Source of the DNA: CALAEC01 sp050692915
Lineage (GTDB): Bacteria; Actinomycetota; UBA4738; CALAEC01
Direction of reading: 5' to 3'
NCBI GenBank assembly: GCA_050692915.1
Contig: JBOGVU010000036.1
Coordinates: 1 to 24,633, forward strand
Length of the DNA: 24,633 nt
In this document: positions 1 through 7,190 of the stretch, piece by piece
Layout: each line of letters begins with the position of its first letter
How positions within the stretch are numbered: the stretch's first letter is position 1
Made by a program: the position numbers and the translations under genes
Notes under the pieces: model-generated
The model's database searches: none
Seen by the model: the letters and a program-made list of their open reading frames with translations, nothing else
Told to the model about the DNA's origin: nothing

Positions 1-720
1 GGTCGGGCCCCGCCCGGGCCCGCCCGCGCCGGCTGGCGGTGGCTGGTGGCCGCCGCGCTGGCCGCCGCCGCGCTCTCGATCCTCGGCTTCCCTCCGGGGG
101 GTGGGTTCCCCGGCACCTGGCTCACCTTGTCTCTGGCCGGCCTGCGGGCCGAGGCCTCGCCGGCGTGGTTCCTGGTCCTTGGGGGCGCCGCGGTGGGGCT
201 GACCCTGGCCGGGCTGGCCGCGGTGCCGGCGATCCGCTCGGCCCGCCCGGGGCCCCTTCGATCGATCCCCGCGGCGGTGACCGCGCTGGCCCTCCTGTAC
301 GTGGGGGTCCAGCCGGTGCGCCTGGCGGTGGGATGGTGGCTGCGGATCGAGGCCGACCTCGGCACGCCCCTGGTGCTGGCTTCCACCGGCGCGCCGGGGC
401 TCCCGGCGATGGGTGGTCGCAACCTCGTCCTGGTCCTCGGCGAGGCCGCCGCACTGGTGGCCGTGGTGATCCTGCTGGGGAGGGGGTTCCGGGACGCCTC
501 GGCGCCCCACGTCCCCGCGGCCACCGGCCGGCTCGCCGAAGCCGTTCGAGGGGCCGGCGCCCGCCTGACCACCCGGGGCCCCATGGCCCGCCCGGCCCCC
601 GCGGCGGCCGTGGCCTGGCGCCGAGGGCTCGACCTGGGCGTGGTCCTGGCCCTCGAGCTCGCCGCCGGGATCCTGGCCGCCCGGGTGGTGGCCGAGGCCG
701 CGGCCTCGGGGTTCCTGTAG
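1..720 (+). CDS. Integral membrane protein, C-terminal part (antiporter/NuoN-like?)
   Basis: The reading frame is open from the first base of the window, so this is the 3' part of a longer gene; a GTG at 46 is an internal codon or an alternative start. The product ends at TAG 718-720 and is about 239 residues long. It is very hydrophobic, with roughly four or five membrane segments separated by short Arg/Pro loops, and the last one lies close to the C-terminus. Early in the fragment, the stretch LSILGFPPGGGFPGTW resembles the conserved Leu-Pro-Pro...Gly-Phe...Lys-Trp helix break near the end of proton-antiporter subunits of complex I, Mrp and hydrogenase complexes (NuoN/NuoM/MrpD family). That match is by eye and short. 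The neighbours give no support for the function, because the next gene is a PBP 40 bp downstream with its own promoter. An unrelated polytopic membrane protein remains possible. Confidence 0.5.
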   Translation, partial: GRAPPGPARAGWRWLVAAALAAAALSILGFPPGGGFPGTWLTLSLAGLRAEASPAWFLVLGGAAVGLTLAGLAAVPAIRSARPGPLRSIPAAVTALALLYVGVQPVRLAVGWWLRIEADLGTPLVLASTGAPGLPAMGGRNLVLVLGEAAALVAVVILLGRGFRDASAPHVPAATGRLAEAVRGAGARLTTRGPMARPAPAAAVAWRRGLDLGVVLALELAAGILAARVVAEAAASGFL

Positions 721-745
721 CTCGGTTCTCGGCGGGGTCCCTGGG

Positions 746-751
746 TACAAT
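746..751 (+). promoter_or_regulatory. -10 box TACAAT, probably leaderless promoter of the PBP gene
   Basis: TACAAT ends 10 nt before the GTG start at 761, so the expected transcription start falls at or within about 3 nt of the start codon. There is no Shine-Dalgarno sequence between them. No convincing -35 is visible. The geometry matches the other leaderless candidates in the window. Confidence 0.55.
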
Positions 752-760
752 CAGTCGGTC

Positions 761-2923
761 GTGGCCACCAAGACCCTGCCCGAGAAGCGTCTCCCCAGAC
801 GGAACGGACGGAAGCACGCCCCGAAGAAGAAGAAACGGACCGCCGCCCGGACCCGGACGAAGCGCCATTTCCTCCTCCGGTTCTGGTGGCTGTGGGCCGT
901 CCCCCTCGCCGGGGCGGGGATCCTGTTCGGGGCGCTGGCCTACGTGTACTCCCAGCTCCCGCTCAACCTGAACATCCAGCAGGAAGAGACCTCCTACCTG
1001 TACGACATGAACGGGCGGCTCATGACCACGTTCGAGGCCGGCGTGGACCGCACTGCCATCGACTTCGACCAGATGCCCGAGGTGTTCCGCAACGCCGTGA
1101 TCGCCGCGGAGGACCAGGACTTCTACTCCCACGGTGGCGTGGACCTGTTCGCCATCGTCCGAGCGGCGTGGGCGAACTTCACCGGCGGCGAGATCGAGCA
1201 GGGGGCTTCCACCATCACCCAGCAGTACGCCCGGAACGTGTTCCCCGAGGTCGGCACCGATGTGTCGATCGAGCGGAAGGTCAAGGAGATCCTGTACGCC
1301 ATCAAGGTTGAGCAGGCGCTGCCGAAGGACGAGATCCTTCGCCGGTACCTGAACACCGTGTACTTCGGGAACGGCGCGTACGGCGTGGAGGCCGCCGCGC
1401 AGACGTACTTCCGCAAGCATGCCGGAGACCTCGACCTGGGCCAGTCGGCCCTGCTGGCGGGGATCATCGCCAACCCGGCCGCGTTCGACCCGGTGGAGGA
1501 CGAGGGAGCCGCCCTCGGCCGGCGGAACTACGTGCTCGGCCGGATGGTGGCCGCCGGCTTCATCACGGAGGCCCGGGCCGAGGAGATCGCGGACGAGCCG
1601 TTCGAGGTGGAGCGGGCCCGGCCGGCGTGGCAACGCCGCCACGACGCGTACTACATCGACTACGCCCGCCGGTACCTCGAGAAGGAGTACGGCGGGAGGA
1701 CCTTCACCGGAGGCCTGCGGGTCCGGGGAACCCTGAACCCTGAGTGGCAGGAGGCCGCCCAGCAGGCCATCGAGATGAACCTGTCCCTGGAGCCGGGGAC
1801 GCCCCAGGCGGCGTTGGTGGCCATCGACGTCAGGAACGGCGAGGTCCGGGCCATGGTGGGCGGGAAGAACTTCTCGAAGGAGCAGGTGAACCTGGCCACC
1901 GGCGACGGCGGGACCGGGCGGCAGTCGGGCTCCGCGTTCAAGCCGTTCACGCTGATGGCCGCGATCGACGAGGGGATCTCCCTGAACTCGGTGTTCAATG
2001 GCCCGAGCCAGATCGACCTCTCCGACAAGGGGTGTCCCGGATGGGAGCCGGGGAACTACTCGGACTCCAGCGCCGGGACCATGAACCTGGTCTCGGCCAC
2101 GGCCGGCTCCGTGAACACGATCTTCGCCCAGCTCGTGACGGAGGTCGGGCCGGAGAACGTGGCCGAGGTGGCCCACAGGATGGGCATCCGCAGCCCGCTG
2201 GAGATCGAGGGCGGGGCGGTCCCGTGCTCGATCACGCTGGGCACGATGGAGGTCACCCCGCTGGAGATGACCGAGGCGTACGCCACGTTCGCCTCCCTCG
2301 GCGTCCGCCACCCGGCCACCCCGGTGCACGTGGTCAAGGGCTCCGACGGCGAGCGACTGGAGAAGAACACGAACAAGGGCCGGGAGATTTTCGAGGAGAA
2401 CGAGGCCCTCCAAGCCGTGTACGCCATGAAGGCCGTGGTCTCCTCCGGGACCGGCACCGTGGCGAACGACGGGCTCCCGTTCGAGGTGTTCGGGAAGACG
2501 GGGACCACCGACGACGACTCCGACGTGTGGTTCTGCGGGTCCTCCTCGGCGGTGGCCGCGTGCGTGTGGGTCGGCCACCCCTCGGGACGCATCCCCATGC
2601 CCGGGGCCACAGGCGGCGGTGTGGCCGCCCCGATCTGGAACGACTTCTTCCTCCAGATCGCGGGTGACATCGAGGCGGAACCGTTCGCCACGCCCGAGCT
2701 GACGGGCGAGCTGCTGAAGGCATCCCCGGTCCCCGCACCGTCCTCGACCGGGGAGGCCAAGGAGGAAGAGGAGTACGAGGAGGAGCCGTCCACGAAGCCG
2801 TCCCCGAAGCCGTCCCCGAAGCCCTCGCCGACCGAGCCGCCGCCCCCGCCGCCCCCGCCGCCCCCGCCCACCACGCCGCCGCCCACCACGCCTCCTCCGA
2901 CGTCACCAACGCCGCCGCCGTAG
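761..2923 (+). CDS. Class A penicillin-binding protein (GT51 glycosyltransferase + transpeptidase)
   Basis: This bifunctional enzyme polymerises lipid II into glycan strands and cross-links the stem peptides on the outer face of the membrane. The 720 residues begin with a strongly basic cytoplasmic tail, followed by one membrane anchor (about 37-63). The GT51 domain (about 85-280) has catalytic Glu117 in the motif AEDQDFYSHGG, then GASTITQQ (148-155) and RKVKEI (172-177). The transpeptidase domain (about 345-640) has the active-site SxxK tetrad S391-AFK, the SVN triad at 450-452 and KTGT at 579-582. All motifs are intact. After about residue 660 comes an acidic patch, then a Lys-Pro-Ser-Pro repeat and a poly-Pro/Thr tail, as often seen in actinobacterial PonA-type proteins. 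The GTG start at 761 is chosen because a -10 box lies just upstream and no RBS is seen. The gene converges on the response regulator with a 3-nt gap. Confidence 0.95.
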   Translation: MATKTLPEKRLPRRNGRKHAPKKKKRTAARTRTKRHFLLRFWWLWAVPLAGAGILFGALAYVYSQLPLNLNIQQEETSYLYDMNGRLMTTFEAGVDRTAIDFDQMPEVFRNAVIAAEDQDFYSHGGVDLFAIVRAAWANFTGGEIEQGASTITQQYARNVFPEVGTDVSIERKVKEILYAIKVEQALPKDEILRRYLNTVYFGNGAYGVEAAAQTYFRKHAGDLDLGQSALLAGIIANPAAFDPVEDEGAALGRRNYVLGRMVAAGFITEARAEEIADEPFEVERARPAWQRRHDAYYIDYARRYLEKEYGGRTFTGGLRVRGTLNPEWQEAAQQAIEMNLSLEPGTPQAALVAIDVRNGEVRAMVGGKNFSKEQVNLATGDGGTGRQSGSAFKPFTLMAAIDEGISLNSVFNGPSQIDLSDKGCPGWEPGNYSDSSAGTMNLVSATAGSVNTIFAQLVTEVGPENVAEVAHRMGIRSPLEIEGGAVPCSITLGTMEVTPLEMTEAYATFASLGVRHPATPVHVVKGSDGERLEKNTNKGREIFEENEALQAVYAMKAVVSSGTGTVANDGLPFEVFGKTGTTDDDSDVWFCGSSSAVAACVWVGHPSGRIPMPGATGGGVAAPIWNDFFLQIAGDIEAEPFATPELTGELLKASPVPAPSSTGEAKEEEEYEEEPSTKPSPKPSPKPSPTEPPPPPPPPPPPTTPPPTTPPPTSPTPPP
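2786..2920 (+). repeat. Low-complexity Pro/Lys/Thr repeat coding the PBP tail
   Basis: This stretch encodes repeated KPSP units (the unit around CCGAAGCCGTCC, about three copies from 2791 to 2829), then a run of eleven prolines and PTTPP units. It is an extracytoplasmic, probably wall-spanning, disordered tail. Such tracts slip easily, so the copy number may vary between strains or be misassembled. Confidence 0.8.
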
Positions 2924-2926
2924 CCG

Positions 2927-3565
2927 CTATTCGATGAGGCGGCGGCGCATGGCCTCGGCCACCGCCGCGGTGCGGTCCGTGGCCCCCAGCTTCTGGTAGA
3001 TGTGCTCGAGGTGGGTCTTCACGGTGTCGGCCGAGATGAACAGCCGCGCGCCGATCTCCCGGTTCGAGTATCCGAACGACAGGTGCTGGAGGACCTCCAG
3101 CTCTCGCTCGGTGAGCGTCTCAGCGCCGTGGTCGCGCTCCGGGGCCGATGACAGTTCCTCGGCCAGGGCCACCACCAGCTCGGGGTCGATGACCATGTTG
3201 CCGTCGGCCACCAGGCGGACCGTCCGGATCAGGTGCTCCGCGTCACGGGTCTTGAGGACGTATCCGCGGGCGCCGGCCCGGACCGCCTCGACCACGAAGT
3301 GACGGTCGTCGTAGGCCGTGAGCATCACCACCCGGGTGGGGCCGCCGTCCGAGGTGATGACCCGGCAGGCCTCGATCCCGTCCATCTCCGGCATCCGGAT
3401 GTCGAGGACCGCGATGTCGGGGTTCGTCTCTCGCACGACCTGAACGATCTCGGCGCCCGTGGCACCCTCGCCGAGGACCTCGAGGTCGCCGTCGGCTTCC
3501 ATGGAACGGCGGAGGCCCTGGCGCACCAGCGTGTGGTCGTCCCCGAGCACCACCCTGATCGTCAC
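2927..3565 (-). CDS. NarL/LuxR-family response regulator (orphan)
   Basis: This is a two-component DNA-binding response regulator of 212 residues. The receiver domain (3-120) has the acidic pair D9/D10, phospho-acceptor Asp55 in VLDIRMPEMDG, switch residue Thr83 and Lys105. The C-terminal LuxR-type helix-turn-helix (about 150-212) starts at LTERELEVLQ and has recognition helix SADTVKTHLEHIYQKL. No histidine kinase gene is adjacent, so the partner must lie elsewhere. The start is chosen at GTG 3565, preceded by GGAGG at 3574-3570. An in-frame ATG at 3589 would add eight residues, but it overlaps a TAGGAT -10 box (3593-3588), which would place the transcription start downstream of that ATG. The gene ends 3 nt from the PBP stop. 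Its targets cannot be read from the sequence. Confidence 0.93.
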   Translation of the reverse strand: MTIRVVLGDDHTLVRQGLRRSMEADGDLEVLGEGATGAEIVQVVRETNPDIAVLDIRMPEMDGIEACRVITSDGGPTRVVMLTAYDDRHFVVEAVRAGARGYVLKTRDAEHLIRTVRLVADGNMVIDPELVVALAEELSSAPERDHGAETLTERELEVLQHLSFGYSNREIGARLFISADTVKTHLEHIYQKLGATDRTAAVAEAMRRRLIE

Positions 3566-3587
3566 TCGACCTCCCCGGGTCGGCGTC

Positions 3588-3593
3588 ATCCTA
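3588..3593 (-). promoter_or_regulatory. -10 box TAGGAT for the response regulator
   Basis: TAGGAT on the minus strand predicts transcription from about 3581, leaving a short leader that contains GGAGG before GTG 3565. It sits between pilT and the regulator, so the regulator appears to be transcribed separately from pilT. No clear -35 is visible. Confidence 0.45.
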
Positions 3594-3623
3594 GCCGGGA
3601 CGGTCGGGCGGACGGAAATCGGC

Positions 3624-4706
3624 TCAGACGGGGACGGTGATGCCGGCCTTCTGGAGAGCCAGCTCGAAGTCGTGCCGGTTCGAGGCCACCTCCACGGCGT
3701 CCTCGACGGTCACGACGCCGTCCCGGACCAGGGTCACCAGGGCCTGGGAGAAGGTCTGCATGCCGTAGAAGGAGCCGTCGGCCACGACCTCTTCGATCTC
3801 GTAGGTCTTCTCGGAGTCCACGATCCGCTCGGCCACCCGGCCGGTGTTCACGCACACCTCCAGGGCCGGCACCCGGCCGCCCCCGGCGCGAGGGACCAGC
3901 CGCTGACACACCATGCCCGTCAGCGCGCCGGCCAGGGTCATCCGGATCTGCTGCTACTGGAACGGTGGGAAGAAGTCCACGATCCGGTTCACGGTCTCGG
4001 TTGCGTCGATGGTGTGGAGCGTCGAGAGCACCAGGTGACCGGTCTCCGCGGCGGCCAGGGCCGCCTGGACGGTCTCGGTGTCCCGCATCTCGCCGATGAG
4101 GATCACGTCCGGGTCCTGCCGCATGGCCGCCCGCATGGCCGTGATGAAGCTGTCGGTGTCCACGCCCACCTCGCGCTGGTTCACCGCTGCCATGCGGTCG
4201 GGGTGCACCACCTCGATGGGGTCCTCGATCGTGACGATGTGACAGGGGCGGGTGGCGTTGATGTGGTCGATCATGGCGGAGAGCGTTGTGGTCTTCCCCG
4301 AACCGGTTGGCCCGGTGACCAGGACCAGACCTCGGGGCTGATCGACGAGGTCGCGGACCACCGGCGGCAGTCCCAGTTCCTCGAACGACGGGCTGCCCAC
4401 CCGGACCAGCCGGAGGACCACGCTCACCGAGCCCCGCTGCCGGAACACGTTGACCCGGAACCGGGCCACGCCGGGCAGCGAGTACGCCAGGTCCGCCTCG
4501 CTCCGCTCGAGGAAGTCGTGCCACCGATCCTCGGCCATGAGGTGGTGGGCCATGGCCTCGGTCTCCTCGGGCCGGAGGGGCTCCTCCCCCTCCACGCGGG
4601 TCAGGACGCCGTCGAACCGCAATAGGGGCGGGGATCCCACCTTCAGGTGAAGGTCGGAGCCCTCGCGTTCGGCCAGGGTCTTGAGCAGGGCGTCGACGTC
4701 TCGCAT
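3624..4706 (-). pseudogene. pilT: Type IV pilus retraction ATPase PilT, interrupted by an in-frame TAG
   Basis: PilT is the hexameric cytoplasmic ATPase that drives type IV pilus retraction. Read through, the frame gives 360 codon positions before TGA 3624-3626, the normal family length. The N-terminal domain is followed by Walker A GPTGSGKTT (132-140), the Asp box with E161/D162, Walker B DPDVILIGEMRD (198-209) and the His box TGHLVLSTLHT (222-232). Codon 251 (3956-3954) is TAG, directly after FPPFQ. The same frame continues QQIRMTLAGALTGMVCQRL, exactly the expected PilT sequence. One C-to-T change in a CAG codon would explain it. The last 109 residues, including the region around the AIRNLIRE-like motif (here degenerate, QALVTLVRDG), would be lost. 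Restart at ATG 3941, readthrough or a sequencing error are the alternatives. TAG ends several other genes here, so it is not generally reassigned. ATG 4706 has no clear RBS. No pilB or pilin gene is in the window. Confidence 0.88.
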
Positions 4707-4718
4707 CCATACGGTGAT

Positions 4719-4734
4719 TCGGCCGTCCGGCCGA
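4719..4734 (-). other. Short GC-rich inverted repeat between GT-C gene and pilT
   Basis: TCGGCCG and CGGCCGA flank a 2-nt centre in the 44-bp gap between the PIG-V-like gene and pilT. It could form a small hairpin in the transcript. There is no U-tract, so it is not a typical intrinsic terminator. Confidence 0.3.
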
Positions 4735-4750
4735 TGTCCTTGAGGGGGCC

Positions 4751-5971
4751 TCAGAACACGTAGTACCAGTTCACGAACAGCACCGTGAGCAGGGCCAGGA
4801 GGCCCGCGGACACGGCCACCACGGCCTCGTGGATCCCCCGCCGTCGGAGCCCCACCACCGCCCAGGGCCACAGGATCGGGAACACCACCAGGAGGAACCG
4901 GGGGAGCGACATGAACGGCCGGGGCAGGAACACGTAGCTCAGGGGCGCGGCCACGCTGATCACCGCGTAGGCGGCGAACACGGGCCGGGCCCGGACGACC
5001 ACCCAGACCACCGCCAGGACCGCCGGGACGGCCACCAGCCAGTCAACCAGGTGGTAGCCGCCCGGGTACTGGCCCACGAACCGGAACGCCTCCACGGTCC
5101 CCCGGACCAGGGTGGCCAGGGGGAAGGACCCCTCCCGCTGCCAGTCCTCCTGCTGCCGGATGGGGGCCAGGGCGTCCCCGGCGGAGGCCTGCCAGTAGGC
5201 CAGGTACGCCACCGCCCCGGCGGCGGCCACGGCCGACCATAGGAGGCCGACCATCAGGGCCCGCCGGTCGCGGCGCTCCCGCCACTGGTGGATCGCCTCC
5301 ACGGCCAGCGGGACCACCAGCAGCACCCCGAGGTTGCGGGTGGCCGAGGCACCAGCGCCGGCCAGCCCGGCGGCCCACCACCGGCCCCGTCGCGCGGCCC
5401 ACAGCGAGACCAGCACCAGCAGCAGGAACAGCGACTCCGAGTACGGCGCCAGCAGGAAGAACGACGTGGGGAACACCGCGAGGTACAGGACAGCGCGGCG
5501 AGCCGTCCGCTCGTCGAACTCGCCGGCGGTGAGGAAGTACAGCGTCGCCATCGAGCCGAAGGCGGCCGCGTTGGAGACCAGGAACGCCGCGGCCAGCGGA
5601 TGGCCTCCCAGCAGCGGGGACAGCCCCCGGATCAACAGGGGGAACAGGGGGAAGAACACGGCGCTGCCGTCGCCGTCGACGTACCCCCCGGTGGCGATGC
5701 GCAGGAACCACAGCGCGTCGAATCGCTCCCAGGCCGTCACCAGGTTGTGCCAGCCCGGCGTGACCTCTGATGCCGGCCATCCCTGGGGCCCCACCGCGTT
5801 GTCGATCGCGGGAAGGAGGCCCACCCCGGCCAGGGCCACGACGGACAGCCACACCCGGAGGCCGAGGAACACCCACAGGCAGTAGCGGAGCCCGCTCCGG
5901 ATCCTGGCCCGCTCGGTGTCCCGCCGGGCGTCGTCCTCCGGCCGCGCCGCCGGGCGCTCCGCGGTCCTCAC
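4751..5971 (-). CDS. PIG-V-like GT-C mannosyltransferase, membrane
   Basis: This 406-residue polytopic membrane protein has about ten hydrophobic segments and resembles the PIG-V / Mannosyl_trans2 family. Those enzymes transfer mannose from a polyprenyl-phosphate donor on the outer face of the membrane. The supporting motifs are W81-E-R-F-D85 followed by LWFLRIATGGY, then FFPLFPLLIR. After those come FPTSFFLLAPYSESLFLLL and GAGASATRNLGVLLVVPL, which correspond to the family's FP.S.F....YSE..F and ..R..G... blocks. The charged N-terminus before residue 30 is cytoplasmic. The GTG start at 5971 overlaps the TGA of the upstream GT87 gene (GTGA), so the two genes are very probably translationally coupled. 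The acceptor could be a mannolipid, lipoglycan or glycoprotein; the sequence does not say which. PilT lies downstream, but a link to pili is only speculation. Confidence 0.85.
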   Translation of the reverse strand: MRTAERPAARPEDDARRDTERARIRSGLRYCLWVFLGLRVWLSVVALAGVGLLPAIDNAVGPQGWPASEVTPGWHNLVTAWERFDALWFLRIATGGYVDGDGSAVFFPLFPLLIRGLSPLLGGHPLAAAFLVSNAAAFGSMATLYFLTAGEFDERTARRAVLYLAVFPTSFFLLAPYSESLFLLLVLVSLWAARRGRWWAAGLAGAGASATRNLGVLLVVPLAVEAIHQWRERRDRRALMVGLLWSAVAAAGAVAYLAYWQASAGDALAPIRQQEDWQREGSFPLATLVRGTVEAFRFVGQYPGGYHLVDWLVAVPAVLAVVWVVVRARPVFAAYAVISVAAPLSYVFLPRPFMSLPRFLLVVFPILWPWAVVGLRRRGIHEAVVAVSAGLLALLTVLFVNWYYVF

Positions 5972-7161
5972 GCCGCCTCCAGCGCCGGGACCGGGGCCGG
6001 CTGCCTCGACTGGGCCCGAACCCAGGCCGCCACGGCCGCCACCAGCACCGCCATCCGGAACAGGACGGCGAGCTCGAACGCCCAGAAGGGCAGGCCCGGG
6101 CCCTCCCCGGAGAGCTGCGCGAAGAACTGGAACCGGGTGACGAACACGGCCACGTCCGCGATCTCGAACGCCACGAACAGCCGGAGGCTCGGCACCGCCG
6201 CCGCGAACCAGGGCAGGAGCCACAGCCCGTACTGCGGCGAGTACACCTTGTTCGTCAGGAGGAACGCCACGAGGAGCGGGAACCCGAAGGTCCACGGCCG
6301 GAACCCCGGTCGGCGCGACGCCGCCCACCACAGCCCCACCGCCGCCGCCACGAACGCCACGCCCGACAGCACGTTCAGCACGCCCGTGTCCCACACGTGG
6401 CCGAACGGCCGGGCGCCGATGAACCACAGGCTGTCCCAGTCCGCGCCCCGACCGGAGTTGAACCGGAAGAACTCCGACCACCCGTCGAAGCCGAACAGCG
6501 CGAACGGGAGGTTGACGGCGACCCAGGTCAGGGCCGCCGCGACGGCGAGCCGCCGGGCGTCGCCGGCCCGGCCTTCACGCCGGCGGCCCAGGGCGAACGG
6601 GATGACCAGGAGGGCCGGGTACAGCTTCGCGGCCGCCCCCAGCCCGAGCAGGACCCCGGCCGGCCCGTCCCGTCCCCGGAGGTAGGCCAGCGTGGCCGCG
6701 GTGGCCAGGGCCACGGCCACCAGGTCCCAGTTGACCAGGCCGTACACCAGCAGCGTGGGCGCCACCGCGAACCACATCGCCCGACGGCCCGTGAACGCGT
6801 GGAGAGCCCACGCGGTCGCCGCCGCCGCGGCAGTGAGGAGGAGGGCGTTCCACACGACGAACGTCTGGTAGGAGCCGGACGGCACTGCCGCCACCCACAT
6901 CGTCAGCCCGGTGAGGACCGGGTACTCGTTCTGGCCATCGAGATACGGGACCCGGTCCTCGTCGAGCCCCCGGTCCCGGTCGTCCGAGGCGTACAGGGCG
7001 GCCACGTCCGAGTAGCACAGCAGGTTGTACTGGCGCCCGTCGTCCCACGGTTCCAGGCATGGCGCCTTCAGGAGGAAGCCGGCCGCCATGGTGACGATCG
7101 CGGCGGTCACGACCAGGCCGCGGCCGCTCGAACGGGCGTGCTCGGGCACGTCCCGCATCAT
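5968..7161 (-). CDS. GT87-family (DUF2029) polyprenol-phosphate mannosyltransferase-like membrane protein
   Basis: This GT-C glycosyltransferase has 397 residues and many membrane helices. The first external loop has the family signature CYSDVAALY (around 49-57, with Asp52 in the acidic catalytic position typical of GT-C enzymes), followed by VPYLDGQNEYPVLTG. Further blocks are GLVNWDLVAVALATAA, GLGAAAKLYPALLVIPFALGRR and NKVYSPQYGLWLLPW. The actinobacterial relatives include PimE and arabinosyl/mannosyltransferases that build phosphatidylinositol mannosides and lipoglycans. The substrate here is unknown. ATG 7161 is immediately followed by a second ATG (7158), and either could be used. The start codon is only 29 bp from the divergent DUF2207 gene. 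The 3' end overlaps the PIG-V-like gene, and the pair probably forms a two-step mannosylation unit. Confidence 0.85.
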   Translation of the reverse strand: MMRDVPEHARSSGRGLVVTAAIVTMAAGFLLKAPCLEPWDDGRQYNLLCYSDVAALYASDDRDRGLDEDRVPYLDGQNEYPVLTGLTMWVAAVPSGSYQTFVVWNALLLTAAAAATAWALHAFTGRRAMWFAVAPTLLVYGLVNWDLVAVALATAATLAYLRGRDGPAGVLLGLGAAAKLYPALLVIPFALGRRREGRAGDARRLAVAAALTWVAVNLPFALFGFDGWSEFFRFNSGRGADWDSLWFIGARPFGHVWDTGVLNVLSGVAFVAAAVGLWWAASRRPGFRPWTFGFPLLVAFLLTNKVYSPQYGLWLLPWFAAAVPSLRLFVAFEIADVAVFVTRFQFFAQLSGEGPGLPFWAFELAVLFRMAVLVAAVAAWVRAQSRQPAPVPALEAA

Positions 7162-7176
7162 CGCATCACCGTCGCC

Positions 7177-7182
7177 TACACT
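7177..7182 (+). promoter_or_regulatory. -10 box TACACT, probably leaderless promoter of the DUF2207 gene
   Basis: TACACT ends 9 nt before ATG 7191 and there is no RBS in between. The complete divergent intergenic region is only 29 bp, so the promoter of the opposite gene must overlap this one. Confidence 0.55.
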
Positions 7183-7190
7183 GCTCCGGG

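Noticed and set aside
122..2578. 818-codon minus-strand ORF across the PBP gene
   Set aside because: It is antisense to a PBP with all catalytic motifs, has Arg/Gly/Pro/His-rich composition and no recognisable domain; long antisense frames are expected at this GC content.
3587..3589. ATG 3589 as the start of the response regulator
   Set aside because: It overlaps the TAGGAT -10 box and has no RBS, while GTG 3565 has GGAGG and gives the normal NarL-family N-terminus.
3954..3956. General reassignment of TAG to an amino acid
   Set aside because: TAG also ends the PBP, response regulator, ssb, nth, dcd, dnaK and other genes at the expected family lengths, so pilT's TAG is a local event.
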